Shown: positions 46,342 to 55,831 of the stretch, piece after piece
Numbering within the stretch: the first letter of the stretch is position 1
Layout: each line of letters opens with the position of its first letter
Assembly: GCA_945874155.1 (NCBI GenBank)
Contig: CAMCFO010000002.1
Span: 62,001 to 126,000 of the forward strand
Source: an uncultured Bacteroidales bacterium
GTDB lineage: Bacteria > Bacteroidota > Bacteroidia > Bacteroidales > UBA932
Direction of reading: 5' to 3'
DNA length: 64,000 bases
The notes under the pieces: generated by a model
Told to the model about the DNA's origin: nothing
The model's database searches: none
The model's input: the letters and a program-made list of their open reading frames with translations, nothing else
Made by a program: the position numbers and the translations under genes

Positions 46342-47484
46342 ATGGACAAACAGGCAATCAGCAACAAATTTGCAACTCTCTTCGGGGGAGAAGGCGAGTG
46401 GTTCGCATCTGCGGGCCGAATCAATCTCATCGGTGAACATACTGACTATAACGGCGGTTTCGTGTTCCCGGGTGCCATCGACAAGGGTATGGTGGCTGAA
46501 ATCAGACTCAACGGCACTGACAAGGTGAGGGCATTTGCGTTGGACCTCGACGAATATTGCGAATTCGGACTCAAGGAAGAAGATGCTCCTTCACAGTCTT
46601 GGGCAAGATATATTTTCGGAGTTTGCCGCGAAACCGAGAAGAGAGGCGGCAAAGTGGGAGGTTTCGACACGGTTTTCTCCGGAGACGTTCCTCTCGGAGC
46701 CGGTATGTCTTCTTCCGCAGCGCTTGAAAGTACTTTTGCTTTCGCTCTCAACGAGCTTTTCGGCAACGGAATAGACAAATTCGAATTGGCAAGAATAGGA
46801 CAGAGCACCGAGCACAACTACTGCGGTGTGAACTGCGGCATTATGGACCAGTTTGCTTCCGTATTCGGCAAGAAGGGTAATCTTATGAGGCTCGACTGCC
46901 GTTCTATGGAATTTGAATATTTTCCTTTCGACCCTGCACAGTACGGCTACAAACTCGTTCTGCTCAACTCCTGCGTAAAGCACGTACTCGTGGGTTCACC
47001 TTATAACGACCGCCGTGCATCCTGCGAAAGAGTGGCAAAGGTTTTGGGACAGGAATTCCTCAGGGGAGCCACTATGGACCAGCTTGAGGCCATCAAAGAG
47101 CAGATTTCCGAGGAGGACTATATGAGAGCGCGCTATGTCATCGGAGAGGAGAAAAGGGTTCTGGACGTTTGTGACGCACTCAAGGCCGGAGACTATGAGA
47201 CCGTCGGAGCACGTATGTACGAAACCCACTGGGGTATGTCAAAGGATTATGAAGTTTCCTGCGAAGAACTCGACTTCCTTGCAACCGTGGCAAAGGAATG
47301 CGGGGTTTCCGGTTCCAGAATTATGGGCGGCGGCTTCGGAGGATGTACCATCAACCTCGTCAAGGCTGAACTCTACGATTCATTCATAGCCACAGCCAAG
47401 GCCAAGTTTGCGGAGAAATACGGCCACGAGCCTATAGTCATCGACGTGGTAATCAGCGACGGTGCACGCAGACTCGAAGCCTGA
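46342..47484 (+). CDS. galK: Galactokinase
   Basis: The 380-residue GHMP kinase has the galactokinase signature GRINLIGEHTDYNGG near 26-40, the ATP-binding loop GDVPLGAGMSSSAALES near 115, and the catalytic aspartate in CGIMDQFASVFG near 168. The C-terminal motif is MGGGFGGCTINLV near 332. It phosphorylates galactose in the Leloir pathway; galM lies 5 kb downstream on the same strand. galT and galE are not seen. Confidence 0.96.
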   Translation: MDKQAISNKFATLFGGEGEWFASAGRINLIGEHTDYNGGFVFPGAIDKGMVAEIRLNGTDKVRAFALDLDEYCEFGLKEEDAPSQSWARYIFGVCRETEKRGGKVGGFDTVFSGDVPLGAGMSSSAALESTFAFALNELFGNGIDKFELARIGQSTEHNYCGVNCGIMDQFASVFGKKGNLMRLDCRSMEFEYFPFDPAQYGYKLVLLNSCVKHVLVGSPYNDRRASCERVAKVLGQEFLRGATMDQLEAIKEQISEEDYMRARYVIGEEKRVLDVCDALKAGDYETVGARMYETHWGMSKDYEVSCEELDFLATVAKECGVSGSRIMGGGFGGCTINLVKAELYDSFIATAKAKFAEKYGHEPIVIDVVISDGARRLEA

Positions 47485-47509
47485 AGTCCGTGGTTATCTC
47501 TTGCGGAAA

Positions 47510-48151
47510 TTATCTGATGCAGGAGTTAATCCATTCATCATCAATATGAACGAAACCCTGGCCCGGAAGGATGCCGGGGTTTCTTGTCAATATGCCTTCG
47601 CAATCTTCATAGACGTTCCAGCCCACCTTCATTCCGACCATCTGGCCTCCTTTGGCAAAACTGAAAACTATATTGCGGGCCTCTCCTTCCCCCTCCAGAC
47701 GGTAGAAACGCAATTTTGCGGCAAGACTGGCATCCTTTTGTTTCAATTCGTTGAGAGTGACCCATTTGCATAATTCAATCACGGCGTCGTCCAGCCCTGC
47801 ATCGTCTATCAGTACCTTTTCCATCAGCTCGCCCATATCTTTCACAAGCCTCAACTTGTAGCCTCCCATAGCCTTGGTGTGGTTGGTGATGGCGGTCATC
47901 TGCGACTCGGAGAAATCATTTCCCGGCACCATCCAGAACATAAGTTTGCGCTCTGGATCGTGGTAGAGCACTTCGTATTTTGCGAGATTCACCCCTCCGC
48001 AATGAGGACATTCCCAAAGGAAGAGGGACCCGTCCCGCACTTTGGCCTTGAGTTCGGGATTTTCAGCAGTGTTGATGCTTTTGTAAATCGGAATAATATG
48101 GGACTGTCCGCATTTTGGACAAATCGCGTTTGCTTGTGCTTGTATTGACAT
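47510..48151 (-). CDS. CpXC domain zinc-binding protein
   Basis: The 213-residue product (start MSIQAQANAICPKCG; an ATG two codons upstream at 48157 is also possible) has two CPxCG zinc knuckles, CPKCG near 13 and CPHCG near 48. These define the CpXC domain. The rest is mixed alpha/beta with no catalytic motif. The function of the family is unknown. It is downstream of, and probably co-transcribed with, the large barrel protein gene, and convergent with galK. Confidence 0.85.
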   Translation of the reverse strand: MSIQAQANAICPKCGQSHIIPIYKSINTAENPELKAKVRDGSLFLWECPHCGGVNLAKYEVLYHDPERKLMFWMVPGNDFSESQMTAITNHTKAMGGYKLRLVKDMGELMEKVLIDDAGLDDAVIELCKWVTLNELKQKDASLAAKLRFYRLEGEGEARNIVFSFAKGGQMVGMKVGWNVYEDCEGILTRNPGILPGQGFVHIDDEWINSCIR

Positions 48152-48171
48152 TTTCAAAAAAGTTAGTAATA

Positions 48172-51100
48172 TTAAAACATATCGAAACTGAACACAGGTC
48201 CGATATAGAATTTAGGTATATTGCTTACTCCCAATTGGTTTCCGACATTGGCAAGCCCGTTCCAGCCCGGGGCACCGTTGAAATTCACGCTTATGCCTAT
48301 GCTGCAGGGGATGAGCAGCCAGAGTATGCACTGCAGATCCACTGCCAGGTCGAAGCCGTAGGTCATCAGGCAGCCGGGGCCACTGAGTTTGTTGTTGGGG
48401 ATGTCGGCCTTGTTGAAGAGGGTGAGGTCTATGTGAGGGATGAACTGAAGCCTGCGGATATAGATGCAGGAGGCGAGCAGGGAACGGTCTCCGACATAAA
48501 TCGGGATGGAATAGTCGGCTGACAGTTTGTACAGATTGTCGGTCTTGTTGGTCAGGACACTGCGCAGTGTGGCATCCTGGAGGCCTCGGGGGAGTATGTC
48601 CACCACGGTGGTGCGGAAAGGGGCACTGTCGTAAAGGGCCTTCTTTTCTATGTTCGGAATCTTGCCCTGCCACATCCCCGTGAGTTTGAGTCCCTGTTCC
48701 GGCACCACTCCCGGAAGATAGGCATAACCGTAGGCGAAGGCGGAAGGGGAGAACCAGTGTGTCATACCCAGAGGTACGTTCACTCCGGCCTGCACTCCTC
48801 CTCCCCAGCGGGGATAGATGGCTGAATTGGTGGTCGGGAGCAGGCTGTAGTAGCTCAGGCTGGCCCTCAGATTTTGGGCAGGGAGATTCTTGAGGGAAGA
48901 TTGCTTGCCGGAGAAATGATACATTTTGCTTCCGTCCTGAATCTCAGGGAAGACTACTTCGCCAGTGGAAGTCTTAATGGAGTACGGTCTGAAAATATAG
49001 GCGTTGGCATCTCTCCAGTCGTTGCTGAGGCTGTAGCTTATGCGTGGAGTGAGCCCTCTGGACCAGCCGCCGGAGGAGAAGCGGAAAGGTATGTAGGCGC
49101 TCAGGCTGCCCGTGATGTAGGGCACAGACTGGTCGCGAAGTTCGGAATAGCTGACTCCGAATCTGCCCGGCTGCAGTTCGTATGCAGACACCTGTCCCTG
49201 TTTTGCCCCCCTGTCGTTGAAGTCCAGATTGAACTCGAATACAGGGTAGAGCCCGCTGTACTTGAGGTTCAGATGCAGTCCGTTTCTCCAGTGCTTCTTG
49301 TCGTATGGGTCCGGATGGACTGAATATCCCGCTATACCTGAAAATGTGCCCAGCTGGTTCTGGATTACGGCTGTGGCTCCGAGTTTTATGTTGTCGAAGA
49401 TATTGTCTCCCAAGTCCCCGTTCATCAGGGCCGGCAGGTTCACATAGACCGGAGCCCAGGAATGTACGCGGAACATCTGAGGGAACTTGCGGTAGCGTTT
49501 CGGTTCAGACAGCTGCATCGTGTCCGCTCTTGCGCTCTCTCTGGCTATGAAATCCTTGTCTGAGTAGATTTTTTCGGCTCTTCTGCGGGCCTGTTCACTG
49601 AGTTTGTCGGCAATTGGCCAGGAGTATCTTTCGTTCCAGTCCACCTCTTTGTCGAAGAGATGTTCCGTCGCAGTCCTGTATATCATCTTGCCCTTGCGGG
49701 TCATGGAAGCGTAATACAGATAATTCCGGTCTTTGTCGAAGACATAGTCACTTGCTCCATAGCGGGTTGAGGTGAGCTGCCTTATGCTTCCGTCCCCAGG
49801 CCGGAAACTGTAGAGCTCGTTCACTCCGGTGCGGTCGGAGGTGAAAAGCAGCCTGTCCCCGTCGCTCTGCAAGTCCTTCATCTGCACCGGAGTGGGCCTC
49901 AGAAGTACCTTCCAATTCCCGTTTTCGAGTTCGGTGCAATATATGCCGAAACCGTTTTCCGAAATGGCGGTTGCACAAACGACATTTTCTCCCATCCACG
50001 CAAGGTCCACGATCTGCAGTGAATCCGGAGCATCCAGGCATTGCATCAAGGCTCCGTTTTCGGAATCCAGTATATTGAGCATACTGCCTCCTTCGGGTTT
50101 GACTCCCACTGCTGCAATGCGTTTGCCGTCCCGGGATGGCACTGGGTTATAGTCCCAGTTTCCGTGCCGCAGTGTCTTTTTGGACTTGCTGAAAGGTTTT
50201 GAATATCTCAAGTCGGAAGTATATCTTACAGTCCATCGGGCATCGGGTATGGCTTCGCTCCAATAGAGCTGCTTCCCATCGGGAGAGGGGTAGAGTTGGC
50301 CGCTGTTGCCGTTGAAATAACTTATGAATTTCTCTGGAAATTGTCTGGCAGGTCCCAGGGTATCTGCGAAATGTCCGCTGAGGTCTATGCGGACAAGCTT
50401 GTAATTGTCGTTGAATCCGTGCTTTATGCTGAACAGGGAGGACCCGATAATGGTAAAATTCTCATAATCGGCGGTCTTGCGGGGCTCTGCCGTGATTTGC
50501 TCCATCGGCATATAGGGCTTTCTGACTTCTGCGTCCTTCTGCCACACAGCCGTAACACTGTCCCTTATGGCCGGAAAGGAATGTACCAGGTCCTTGCCTG
50601 TGGTGTGCTTGGCTATCACGTCCCTCACATCGAAGCGGAAAAAATGCTTTGCGGCATAGTGGAGATATTCGTCAGTGTAATCGTCCCTGTCATAGAGCCA
50701 GCGCATTCCTCCGTAGGTGAGATAGCCGAGGGCATACCAGTCGGGGGTGTATTTCTTCTGTGACCCGAATCTCCACTGGTCCCAGTCCCTTAGGTCTCCC
50801 TGGTCGAAACTTACCATATAATAGTTGAGGAAATCAGCTTTGCGTCCCCTTCCTGAGCGGGTGAGTTCCGTTTCAGCAATCACCGCATCGCCTTCGAGAA
50901 AGGAGGATTCGGTGTAGATGGCCGCCGTGAGTCCGTTCCACATTTCGCCGAGGAACCATCCGATGACTCCTTGGGTACTGTCCAGTCCGAATTGCATCTG
51001 GCTGATGTGGCGGGATTCGTGAACTGCCAGCTGGGTTATCCAGGGATGGGCTTCCGAACCGTAAATCTGGGGAATGGTGAAAGCATCCATTCGCTTCGGA

Positions 51101-51417
51101 GCCCAGGCCACGGAGCCGTTTGAGATGGCGTTATGCGGGTGGAGCACCACAGGCATTCTGCCCCTGATTTTTTCACCAGGGAGGTAGCCTGATGTGAGCC
51201 CCACAGGTCTGCGGAACCTTTCAAGTTCGCGGGCGTATTCCCGTGCCAGGGAATCCAAACCAAGAGGATAGATGACTTTGTAGTTTTCCGATTCTATGCT
51301 GTACCACCTGCTGAACCTGTCGTCCCCCACAGAATAGAACTGCGCCCCTGCTCCGAACTGCATCAATGAAAGCAGAACAGCCAGAGCCAGTTTTTTCAAA
51401 TTCCAATTAGGTATCAT
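48172..51417 (-). CDS. Large envelope protein: HExxH metallopeptidase-like domain, beta-propeller and outer-membrane barrel
   Basis: The start is set at ATG 51417 (MIPNWNLKKLALAVLLSLMQ), which gives a signal peptide cut after AGAQ; the longer frame to 51504 adds a non-signal leader. Residues about 40-190 resemble Peptidase_MA-like gluzincins, with HESRH at 133-137 and FLEGDA (Glu 175) as a possible third zinc ligand. Residues about 330-640 contain PD40/TolB-type blades (YPSPDGKQLYWSEA, NPVPSRDGKRIAAVG, LLFTSDRTGVNELYSF). The last 350 or so residues are aromatic beta strands ending in the outer-membrane signature FYIGPVFSFDMF. Similar large proteins occur in Bacteroidetes without a known role. 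All domain limits are estimates by eye. Confidence 0.75.
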   Translation of the reverse strand: MIPNWNLKKLALAVLLSLMQFGAGAQFYSVGDDRFSRWYSIESENYKVIYPLGLDSLAREYARELERFRRPVGLTSGYLPGEKIRGRMPVVLHPHNAISNGSVAWAPKRMDAFTIPQIYGSEAHPWITQLAVHESRHISQMQFGLDSTQGVIGWFLGEMWNGLTAAIYTESSFLEGDAVIAETELTRSGRGRKADFLNYYMVSFDQGDLRDWDQWRFGSQKKYTPDWYALGYLTYGGMRWLYDRDDYTDEYLHYAAKHFFRFDVRDVIAKHTTGKDLVHSFPAIRDSVTAVWQKDAEVRKPYMPMEQITAEPRKTADYENFTIIGSSLFSIKHGFNDNYKLVRIDLSGHFADTLGPARQFPEKFISYFNGNSGQLYPSPDGKQLYWSEAIPDARWTVRYTSDLRYSKPFSKSKKTLRHGNWDYNPVPSRDGKRIAAVGVKPEGGSMLNILDSENGALMQCLDAPDSLQIVDLAWMGENVVCATAISENGFGIYCTELENGNWKVLLRPTPVQMKDLQSDGDRLLFTSDRTGVNELYSFRPGDGSIRQLTSTRYGASDYVFDKDRNYLYYASMTRKGKMIYRTATEHLFDKEVDWNERYSWPIADKLSEQARRRAEKIYSDKDFIARESARADTMQLSEPKRYRKFPQMFRVHSWAPVYVNLPALMNGDLGDNIFDNIKLGATAVIQNQLGTFSGIAGYSVHPDPYDKKHWRNGLHLNLKYSGLYPVFEFNLDFNDRGAKQGQVSAYELQPGRFGVSYSELRDQSVPYITGSLSAYIPFRFSSGGWSRGLTPRISYSLSNDWRDANAYIFRPYSIKTSTGEVVFPEIQDGSKMYHFSGKQSSLKNLPAQNLRASLSYYSLLPTTNSAIYPRWGGGVQAGVNVPLGMTHWFSPSAFAYGYAYLPGVVPEQGLKLTGMWQGKIPNIEKKALYDSAPFRTTVVDILPRGLQDATLRSVLTNKTDNLYKLSADYSIPIYVGDRSLLASCIYIRRLQFIPHIDLTLFNKADIPNNKLSGPGCLMTYGFDLAVDLQCILWLLIPCSIGISVNFNGAPGWNGLANVGNQLGVSNIPKFYIGPVFSFDMF

Positions 51418-51553
51418 CTTTACTTCCAAAACTTGGGTGCCGACTGAAATCACCCACCCCAATTCAACCTGCAAATATAGGCATCTTGAAATAATAATCT
51501 GCACTTCCCGCCAAATCTTTCCGGTCAGTAATATGAAAATAATGTTTTTTTTC

Positions 51554-51584
51554 TTGATATGATTGGCAATAGTTTCTAACTTCG
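51554..51584 (+). promoter_or_regulatory. Probable promoter of the thioredoxin-fold lipoprotein gene
   Basis: TTG (51554-51556) and TAACTTCG (51577-51584), 20 bases apart, resemble the Bacteroidetes consensus with one mismatch in the -7 element. Confidence 0.4.
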
Positions 51585-51602
51585 CAGACTATGTGTATTT
51601 GT

Positions 51603-52562
51603 ATGAAGAGGAAGATTATATATGCAATGGCAGTACTTCTGGCGGTGTCCTGTGGCGGACGCAATGCCTCAAGGAAGACCGATGTTGCCCAGACTCAGCC
51701 GTTTCCGCAGGTGCAGGTGCCGGCAATGATTGAAGACAGGGAAGAGGCTATGGAATACGCTGCGTTGCACTATTTCGACAAGCTCGCGGATCCGGCCCGC
51801 AAAGGCGTATGCGATTCCCTGACTGTGGCTTCCGTGGCGGCCGGGGAGGTGGAACAGGCGGTGTCTTCCTGGTGCTACCTTTTGGACAATTTGCCGCTGC
51901 CGACTGCACGCAAAGCTGCTTCAAGGCTTTTCCAGAGAGCGGAATCCTGCGAAATGGCAGACACTTCCTCCAATGTTTTCGAGTCCATAGTGGCCCTTGT
52001 GGACAGATATCTCTACGACCCCAATTCGCCCGTGCGCAATGAGGACATTTATCAGGCCTTCGTGCAGGAGAAATCGCTTTCAAGCCTCTTTACCGACGAA
52101 CAGAGGCAGGGCTTTGCAGAGACTGTCAGACGCTGCGGACTCAATCAGGTGGGCACCAGGGCCGCGGATTTCCTTTTTTCCGACCGCAATGGCCGCACGG
52201 GGCATCTCTATGGAGTGAAAGCCGAAACCACAATCCTATTTTTCTCGAATCCCGGCTGCAATGCCTGCAAGGAAATCATAGATGCCCTCAAATCCCGCCC
52301 GGAAATGGAGGATATGATAAAATCGGGAGATTTGGCCGTGGTGAACGTATATATAGACGAGGACCTCGGGGAATGGTACGGATATATGGGCGAATACCCA
52401 TTGTCGTGGCATAATGTATATGACCCCAATCTGGTAATCCGCAACGACCTGCTCTATGACGTGAGGGCCATTCCTTCGCTCTATCTGCTGAACAGGGACA
52501 AAATAGTTTTGCTCAAAGACACCACCACAGAGAAACTGCTGACCTCTGTGTTCGGCAACTGA
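51603..52562 (+). CDS. Thioredoxin-fold lipoprotein with N-terminal DUF5106-like region
   Basis: The start is set at ATG 51603 (MKRKIIYAMAVLLAVSCGG), giving a lipoprotein signal with cysteine 17; an ATG four codons earlier is possible. The 319-residue product has a helical N-terminal domain (about 40-180), as in DUF5106. A C-terminal thioredoxin-like domain follows, with the redox motif CNACK near 219-223 and the cis-proline loop region AIPSLYLL near 293. Related Bacteroidetes proteins (TlpA/ResA-like) act in periplasmic thiol chemistry. The substrate is unknown. Confidence 0.82.
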   Translation: MKRKIIYAMAVLLAVSCGGRNASRKTDVAQTQPFPQVQVPAMIEDREEAMEYAALHYFDKLADPARKGVCDSLTVASVAAGEVEQAVSSWCYLLDNLPLPTARKAASRLFQRAESCEMADTSSNVFESIVALVDRYLYDPNSPVRNEDIYQAFVQEKSLSSLFTDEQRQGFAETVRRCGLNQVGTRAADFLFSDRNGRTGHLYGVKAETTILFFSNPGCNACKEIIDALKSRPEMEDMIKSGDLAVVNVYIDEDLGEWYGYMGEYPLSWHNVYDPNLVIRNDLLYDVRAIPSLYLLNRDKIVLLKDTTTEKLLTSVFGN

Positions 52563-52584
52563 ATGAATACTAATCAATAAAGAT

Positions 52585-53637
52585 ATGGCAACGATAACCA
52601 AAGAACTTTGGGGCAAATCCAAAGACGGAAAGGAAATTTATCTCTACACATTGACAAATGAATCCGGAGCCTGCATTAAGGTTTCCAGCGTGGGTGCGGG
52701 CCTTGTGGCTGCCTGTGTGCCGGACAGGAAAGGTAATCTCGCAGACGTGGTGCTCGGATATCCGGAGGCTGCAAGTTATTTCGCAGACGGTCCCTGCGCG
52801 GGAAAAGTGCCGGGACGTTATGCCAACCGCATAGCCAGGGGCAAGTTCGAACTGGACGGCAAAGTCTATGAACTGCCGGTAAACAACGGACCGAACCATC
52901 TTCACGGAGGTCCGGAAGGCTTCCAGAATCAGGTCTGGGAAAGCCGCATTGAGAATGGGGGAGTGGAGTTCCTCTATGATGCCGCAGACGGAGAAATGGG
53001 CTATCCGGGAGCATTGAAGGCTGTGGCAAGATACGAGTGGAGTGAGGAGAACGAAATACGTCTGACTCTCACCGCCAAATCCGATGCGCCTACGGTGGTG
53101 AATCTGACCAATCACGCCTATTTCAACCTCAACGGCGAAGGTTCCGGTACTGTTCTGAACCACCTTCTCAGGCTCAACGCATCCGAATGGCTTCCGACCG
53201 ACGAGACTCTCATTCCTCTCGGGGATTCAGAGCCGGTGGCAGGTACTCCTATGGATTTTGTGGTGGAGAAACCTATAGGCAGGGATATCAAAGCAGATTT
53301 TCCGGCCCTGAAATACGGCAAGGGTTATGACAACTGCTGGGTAATCGACGGTGGAGAACCTGGCCAGCTCCAGGAGGCTGCTGAGCTCAGGTCCGAGGAG
53401 TCGGGACGCTGTCTGAAGGTTTATACCACCCAGCCGGGTGTGCAGGTTTATACCGGAAACTGGCTATCAGGTTGTCCTGTGGGCAAATGCGGACGCAGTT
53501 ACGAGGACTATGAGGGAGTGGCCCTGGAGTGCCAGAACTTCCCTGATTCCCCGAACAAGGCAGACTACCCTTCACCTGTGCTCCGTCCGGACGAAACTTA
53601 CGAACAGGCTATAATCTTTGCGTTCTCAGTCGAATAA
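52585..53637 (+). CDS. galM: Aldose 1-epimerase (mutarotase)
   Basis: The 350-residue product has the GalM signature: [13 protein letters not shown] near 74, catalytic histidines in NHLHGG near 112 and NHAYFNLNG near 176, and the catalytic glutamate in [12 protein letters not shown] near 312. It interconverts alpha and beta sugar anomers and feeds GalK. There is no signal peptide, so it is cytoplasmic. thyA starts 2 bases after its stop. Confidence 0.95.
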   Translation: MATITKELWGKSKDGKEIYLYTLTNESGACIKVSSVGAGLVAACVPDRKGNLADVVLGYPEAASYFADGPCAGKVPGRYANRIARGKFELDGKVYELPVNNGPNHLHGGPEGFQNQVWESRIENGGVEFLYDAADGEMGYPGALKAVARYEWSEENEIRLTLTAKSDAPTVVNLTNHAYFNLNGEGSGTVLNHLLRLNASEWLPTDETLIPLGDSEPVAGTPMDFVVEKPIGRDIKADFPALKYGKGYDNCWVIDGGEPGQLQEAAELRSEESGRCLKVYTTQPGVQVYTGNWLSGCPVGKCGRSYEDYEGVALECQNFPDSPNKADYPSPVLRPDETYEQAIIFAFSVE

Positions 53638-53639
53638 TT

Positions 53640-54434
53640 ATGAAGCAATATCTCGACCTTTTGAAACTGATACGTGAGACCGGAGTGATGAAACACGACC
53701 GCACTGGGGTGGGCACACAGAGCATCTTCGGACATCAGATGCGTTTCGACCTTTCTGAGGGCTTTCCGCTTCTGACCACGAAGAAAGTGCATCTGAAATC
53801 CATCATCTACGAGTTGCTCTGGTTTATTGCGGGGGACACCAACATCAAGTATCTCAAGGACCACGGAGTCTCAATCTGGGATGAGTGGGCGGATGAGAAC
53901 GGAGACCTGGGTCCTGTATATGGACATCAGTGGCGCAGTTGGCCCACTCCTGATGGAAAGACCATAGACCAGCTTTCGGAGGTGATTCAAACCATAAAGC
54001 AGAATCCTGATTCGAGGAGAATGATAGTCTCGGCGTGGAATGTGGCGGAGGTGTCCAAAATGGCTCTTCCGCCCTGCCACACGCTGTTTCAGTTCTATGT
54101 GGCTGAAGGCAGGCTTTCCTGTCAGCTCTATCAGCGCAGTGCGGACGTTTTCCTCGGAGTGCCGTTCAATATAGCCTCCTATGCCCTCCTGACTATGATG
54201 ATAGCCCAGGTTTGCGGTCTGCAGCCTGGAGAGTTCATCCACACCACCGGTGACACCCACATCTACCAGAACCATTTCGACCAGGTGGCCGAGCAGTTGT
54301 CCCGCACACCCAAGGCCCTGCCCCGAATGGTCCTGAATCCGGAGGTCAAGGATATTTTCGATTTCAAATACGAAGACTTCCGACTCGAAGGCTACGACCC
54401 TTGGCCGGCCATCAAGGCTCCGGTGGCTGTGTGA
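53640..54434 (+). CDS. thyA: Thymidylate synthase
   Basis: The 264-residue length equals that of the well-known E. coli enzyme. The catalytic cysteine is 146 in [33 protein letters not shown] and [12 protein letters not shown] are fully conserved. It methylates dUMP using methylene-tetrahydrofolate, yielding dihydrofolate, which FolA (58431) reduces. It starts 2 bases after galM. Confidence 0.98.
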   Translation: MKQYLDLLKLIRETGVMKHDRTGVGTQSIFGHQMRFDLSEGFPLLTTKKVHLKSIIYELLWFIAGDTNIKYLKDHGVSIWDEWADENGDLGPVYGHQWRSWPTPDGKTIDQLSEVIQTIKQNPDSRRMIVSAWNVAEVSKMALPPCHTLFQFYVAEGRLSCQLYQRSADVFLGVPFNIASYALLTMMIAQVCGLQPGEFIHTTGDTHIYQNHFDQVAEQLSRTPKALPRMVLNPEVKDIFDFKYEDFRLEGYDPWPAIKAPVAV

Positions 54435-54476
54435 TTATATGACTCAATTAATTAAGAATTGCGAAACTTGAGGAGA

Positions 54477-55826
54477 ATGAAAAGGGTTTTGATTATTACA
54501 TATTATTGGCCGCCTTCCGGGGGGTCGGGGGTGCAGAGATGGGTTAAATTTGCCCGTTACCTGCCTGAGCTCGGGTGGCAGCCTGTGATATATACTCCTG
54601 AAAATCCGGAACTTACCAGTGTTGATACCTCACTTGAGGATGAAATTCCATCTGAGGTGGAGGTGATCAGGAGAAAGATTTTCGAGCCCTACTCCATTAT
54701 GCGCAGGCTGACGGGAAAAACAGCTGCCCGGGCAAATGACCCCAATGCTGTAGTCACTCCCATCAATGCCCAGAAAAAGGGAAAAATGCAGAACCTGATG
54801 CTCTGGATAAGGGGCAACTGCTTTATTCCGGACCCGCGCTGCTTTTGGATTCTGCCCTCTGTGCGTTTTCTCAAGAAATATCTCAAGGAGCATCCGGTCG
54901 ATGTGATAGTCAGTACAGGTCCTCCCCATTCAATGCACCTGATTGCACGGAAACTTTCCCTCGATACAGGTCTTCCGTGGATTGCGGATTTCAGGGACCC
55001 TTGGACAAAAATGTTCTATTTCAAGCATCTGAAACTGACGGCCCTCTCCTCAAGCATTCACAAAAGGCTGGAAAAGAGCGTTCTGGATGCGGCAAAGGTA
55101 ATTGTGGCAGTGTCGCCGCTTGTCAGACAGGACTTTATGGAAATGACTCATACCCCGGTGGAATTGATAACAAACGGCTATGATGAGAGTGATTTTGACC
55201 AGGCAATAGAAGAACTGAATGTGTCCGAGGCGGGATATGGTGCTTCCAATGACCAGACATTTTCCCTTGTCCACACAGGACTTTTTGCGGCTGACGGAAA
55301 CCCTGAAGTCTTGTGGAAGGTCCTCGGGAAAATAGCGGCTGAAAATGAAGATTTCCGCAACCGATTGAGGATAAGGCTGGTGGGAAAAACCGATGCCCTG
55401 ATTTTGGATTCCATACATTCCGCCGGCTTGGGAGGTTCCCTGGAAAATCTCGGCTATGTCAACCATAGTGATGCCGTCAAGGAGCAGTGCAAGGCGGGTG
55501 TACTCATTCTGCCATTGCGGAAAGAGCCGGAATACCACGCCACCGTGCCTGGCAAGGTCTTCGAATACATCGCGTCCAGACGTCCGGTTCTGGGTATTGG
55601 AGACACAACCGGGGCAATGGCCGGAATCCTTGCTGAAGCCCAAGCCGGAAAGACTTTCGGATGGGATGATGAGGCAGGAATGGAAAATGAAATACGCCGT
55701 CTGTGGCAATTGTTCCTCAACGGGAAATTGGCCGACAGGGACGATGATATGGACAAATATTCCCGCAAACGCCTTACCCGTGATATGGCGGAGCTTTTTG
55801 ACAGAGTTTTGCAGGAAAAAATATAA
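54477..55826 (+). CDS. Group 1/GT4-like glycosyltransferase
   Basis: The start is set at ATG 54477, preceded by an unusually good Shine-Dalgarno (GAGGAG), rather than the upstream TTG 54459. The 449-residue product is a GT-B fold enzyme. The N-terminal domain has YYWPPSGGSGVQRW (donor/acceptor glycine loop) and VIVSTGPPHS near 147. The C-terminal domain has LGYVNHSD and the nucleotide-sugar glutamate region LPLRKEPEYHATVPGKVFEYIASRRPVL. It is probably involved in exopolysaccharide, LPS or glycoprotein synthesis; donor and acceptor are unknown. It is followed after 5 bases by the YfhO gene. Confidence 0.85.
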   Translation: MKRVLIITYYWPPSGGSGVQRWVKFARYLPELGWQPVIYTPENPELTSVDTSLEDEIPSEVEVIRRKIFEPYSIMRRLTGKTAARANDPNAVVTPINAQKKGKMQNLMLWIRGNCFIPDPRCFWILPSVRFLKKYLKEHPVDVIVSTGPPHSMHLIARKLSLDTGLPWIADFRDPWTKMFYFKHLKLTALSSSIHKRLEKSVLDAAKVIVAVSPLVRQDFMEMTHTPVELITNGYDESDFDQAIEELNVSEAGYGASNDQTFSLVHTGLFAADGNPEVLWKVLGKIAAENEDFRNRLRIRLVGKTDALILDSIHSAGLGGSLENLGYVNHSDAVKEQCKAGVLILPLRKEPEYHATVPGKVFEYIASRRPVLGIGDTTGAMAGILAEAQAGKTFGWDDEAGMENEIRRLWQLFLNGKLADRDDDMDKYSRKRLTRDMAELFDRVLQEKI

Positions 55827-55831
55827 TTGAA

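Noticed and set aside
47552..47583. Hairpin after galK as a terminator
   Set aside because: The 10-bp stem has a G-T pair, lacks a T-run and lies inside the CpXC coding region.
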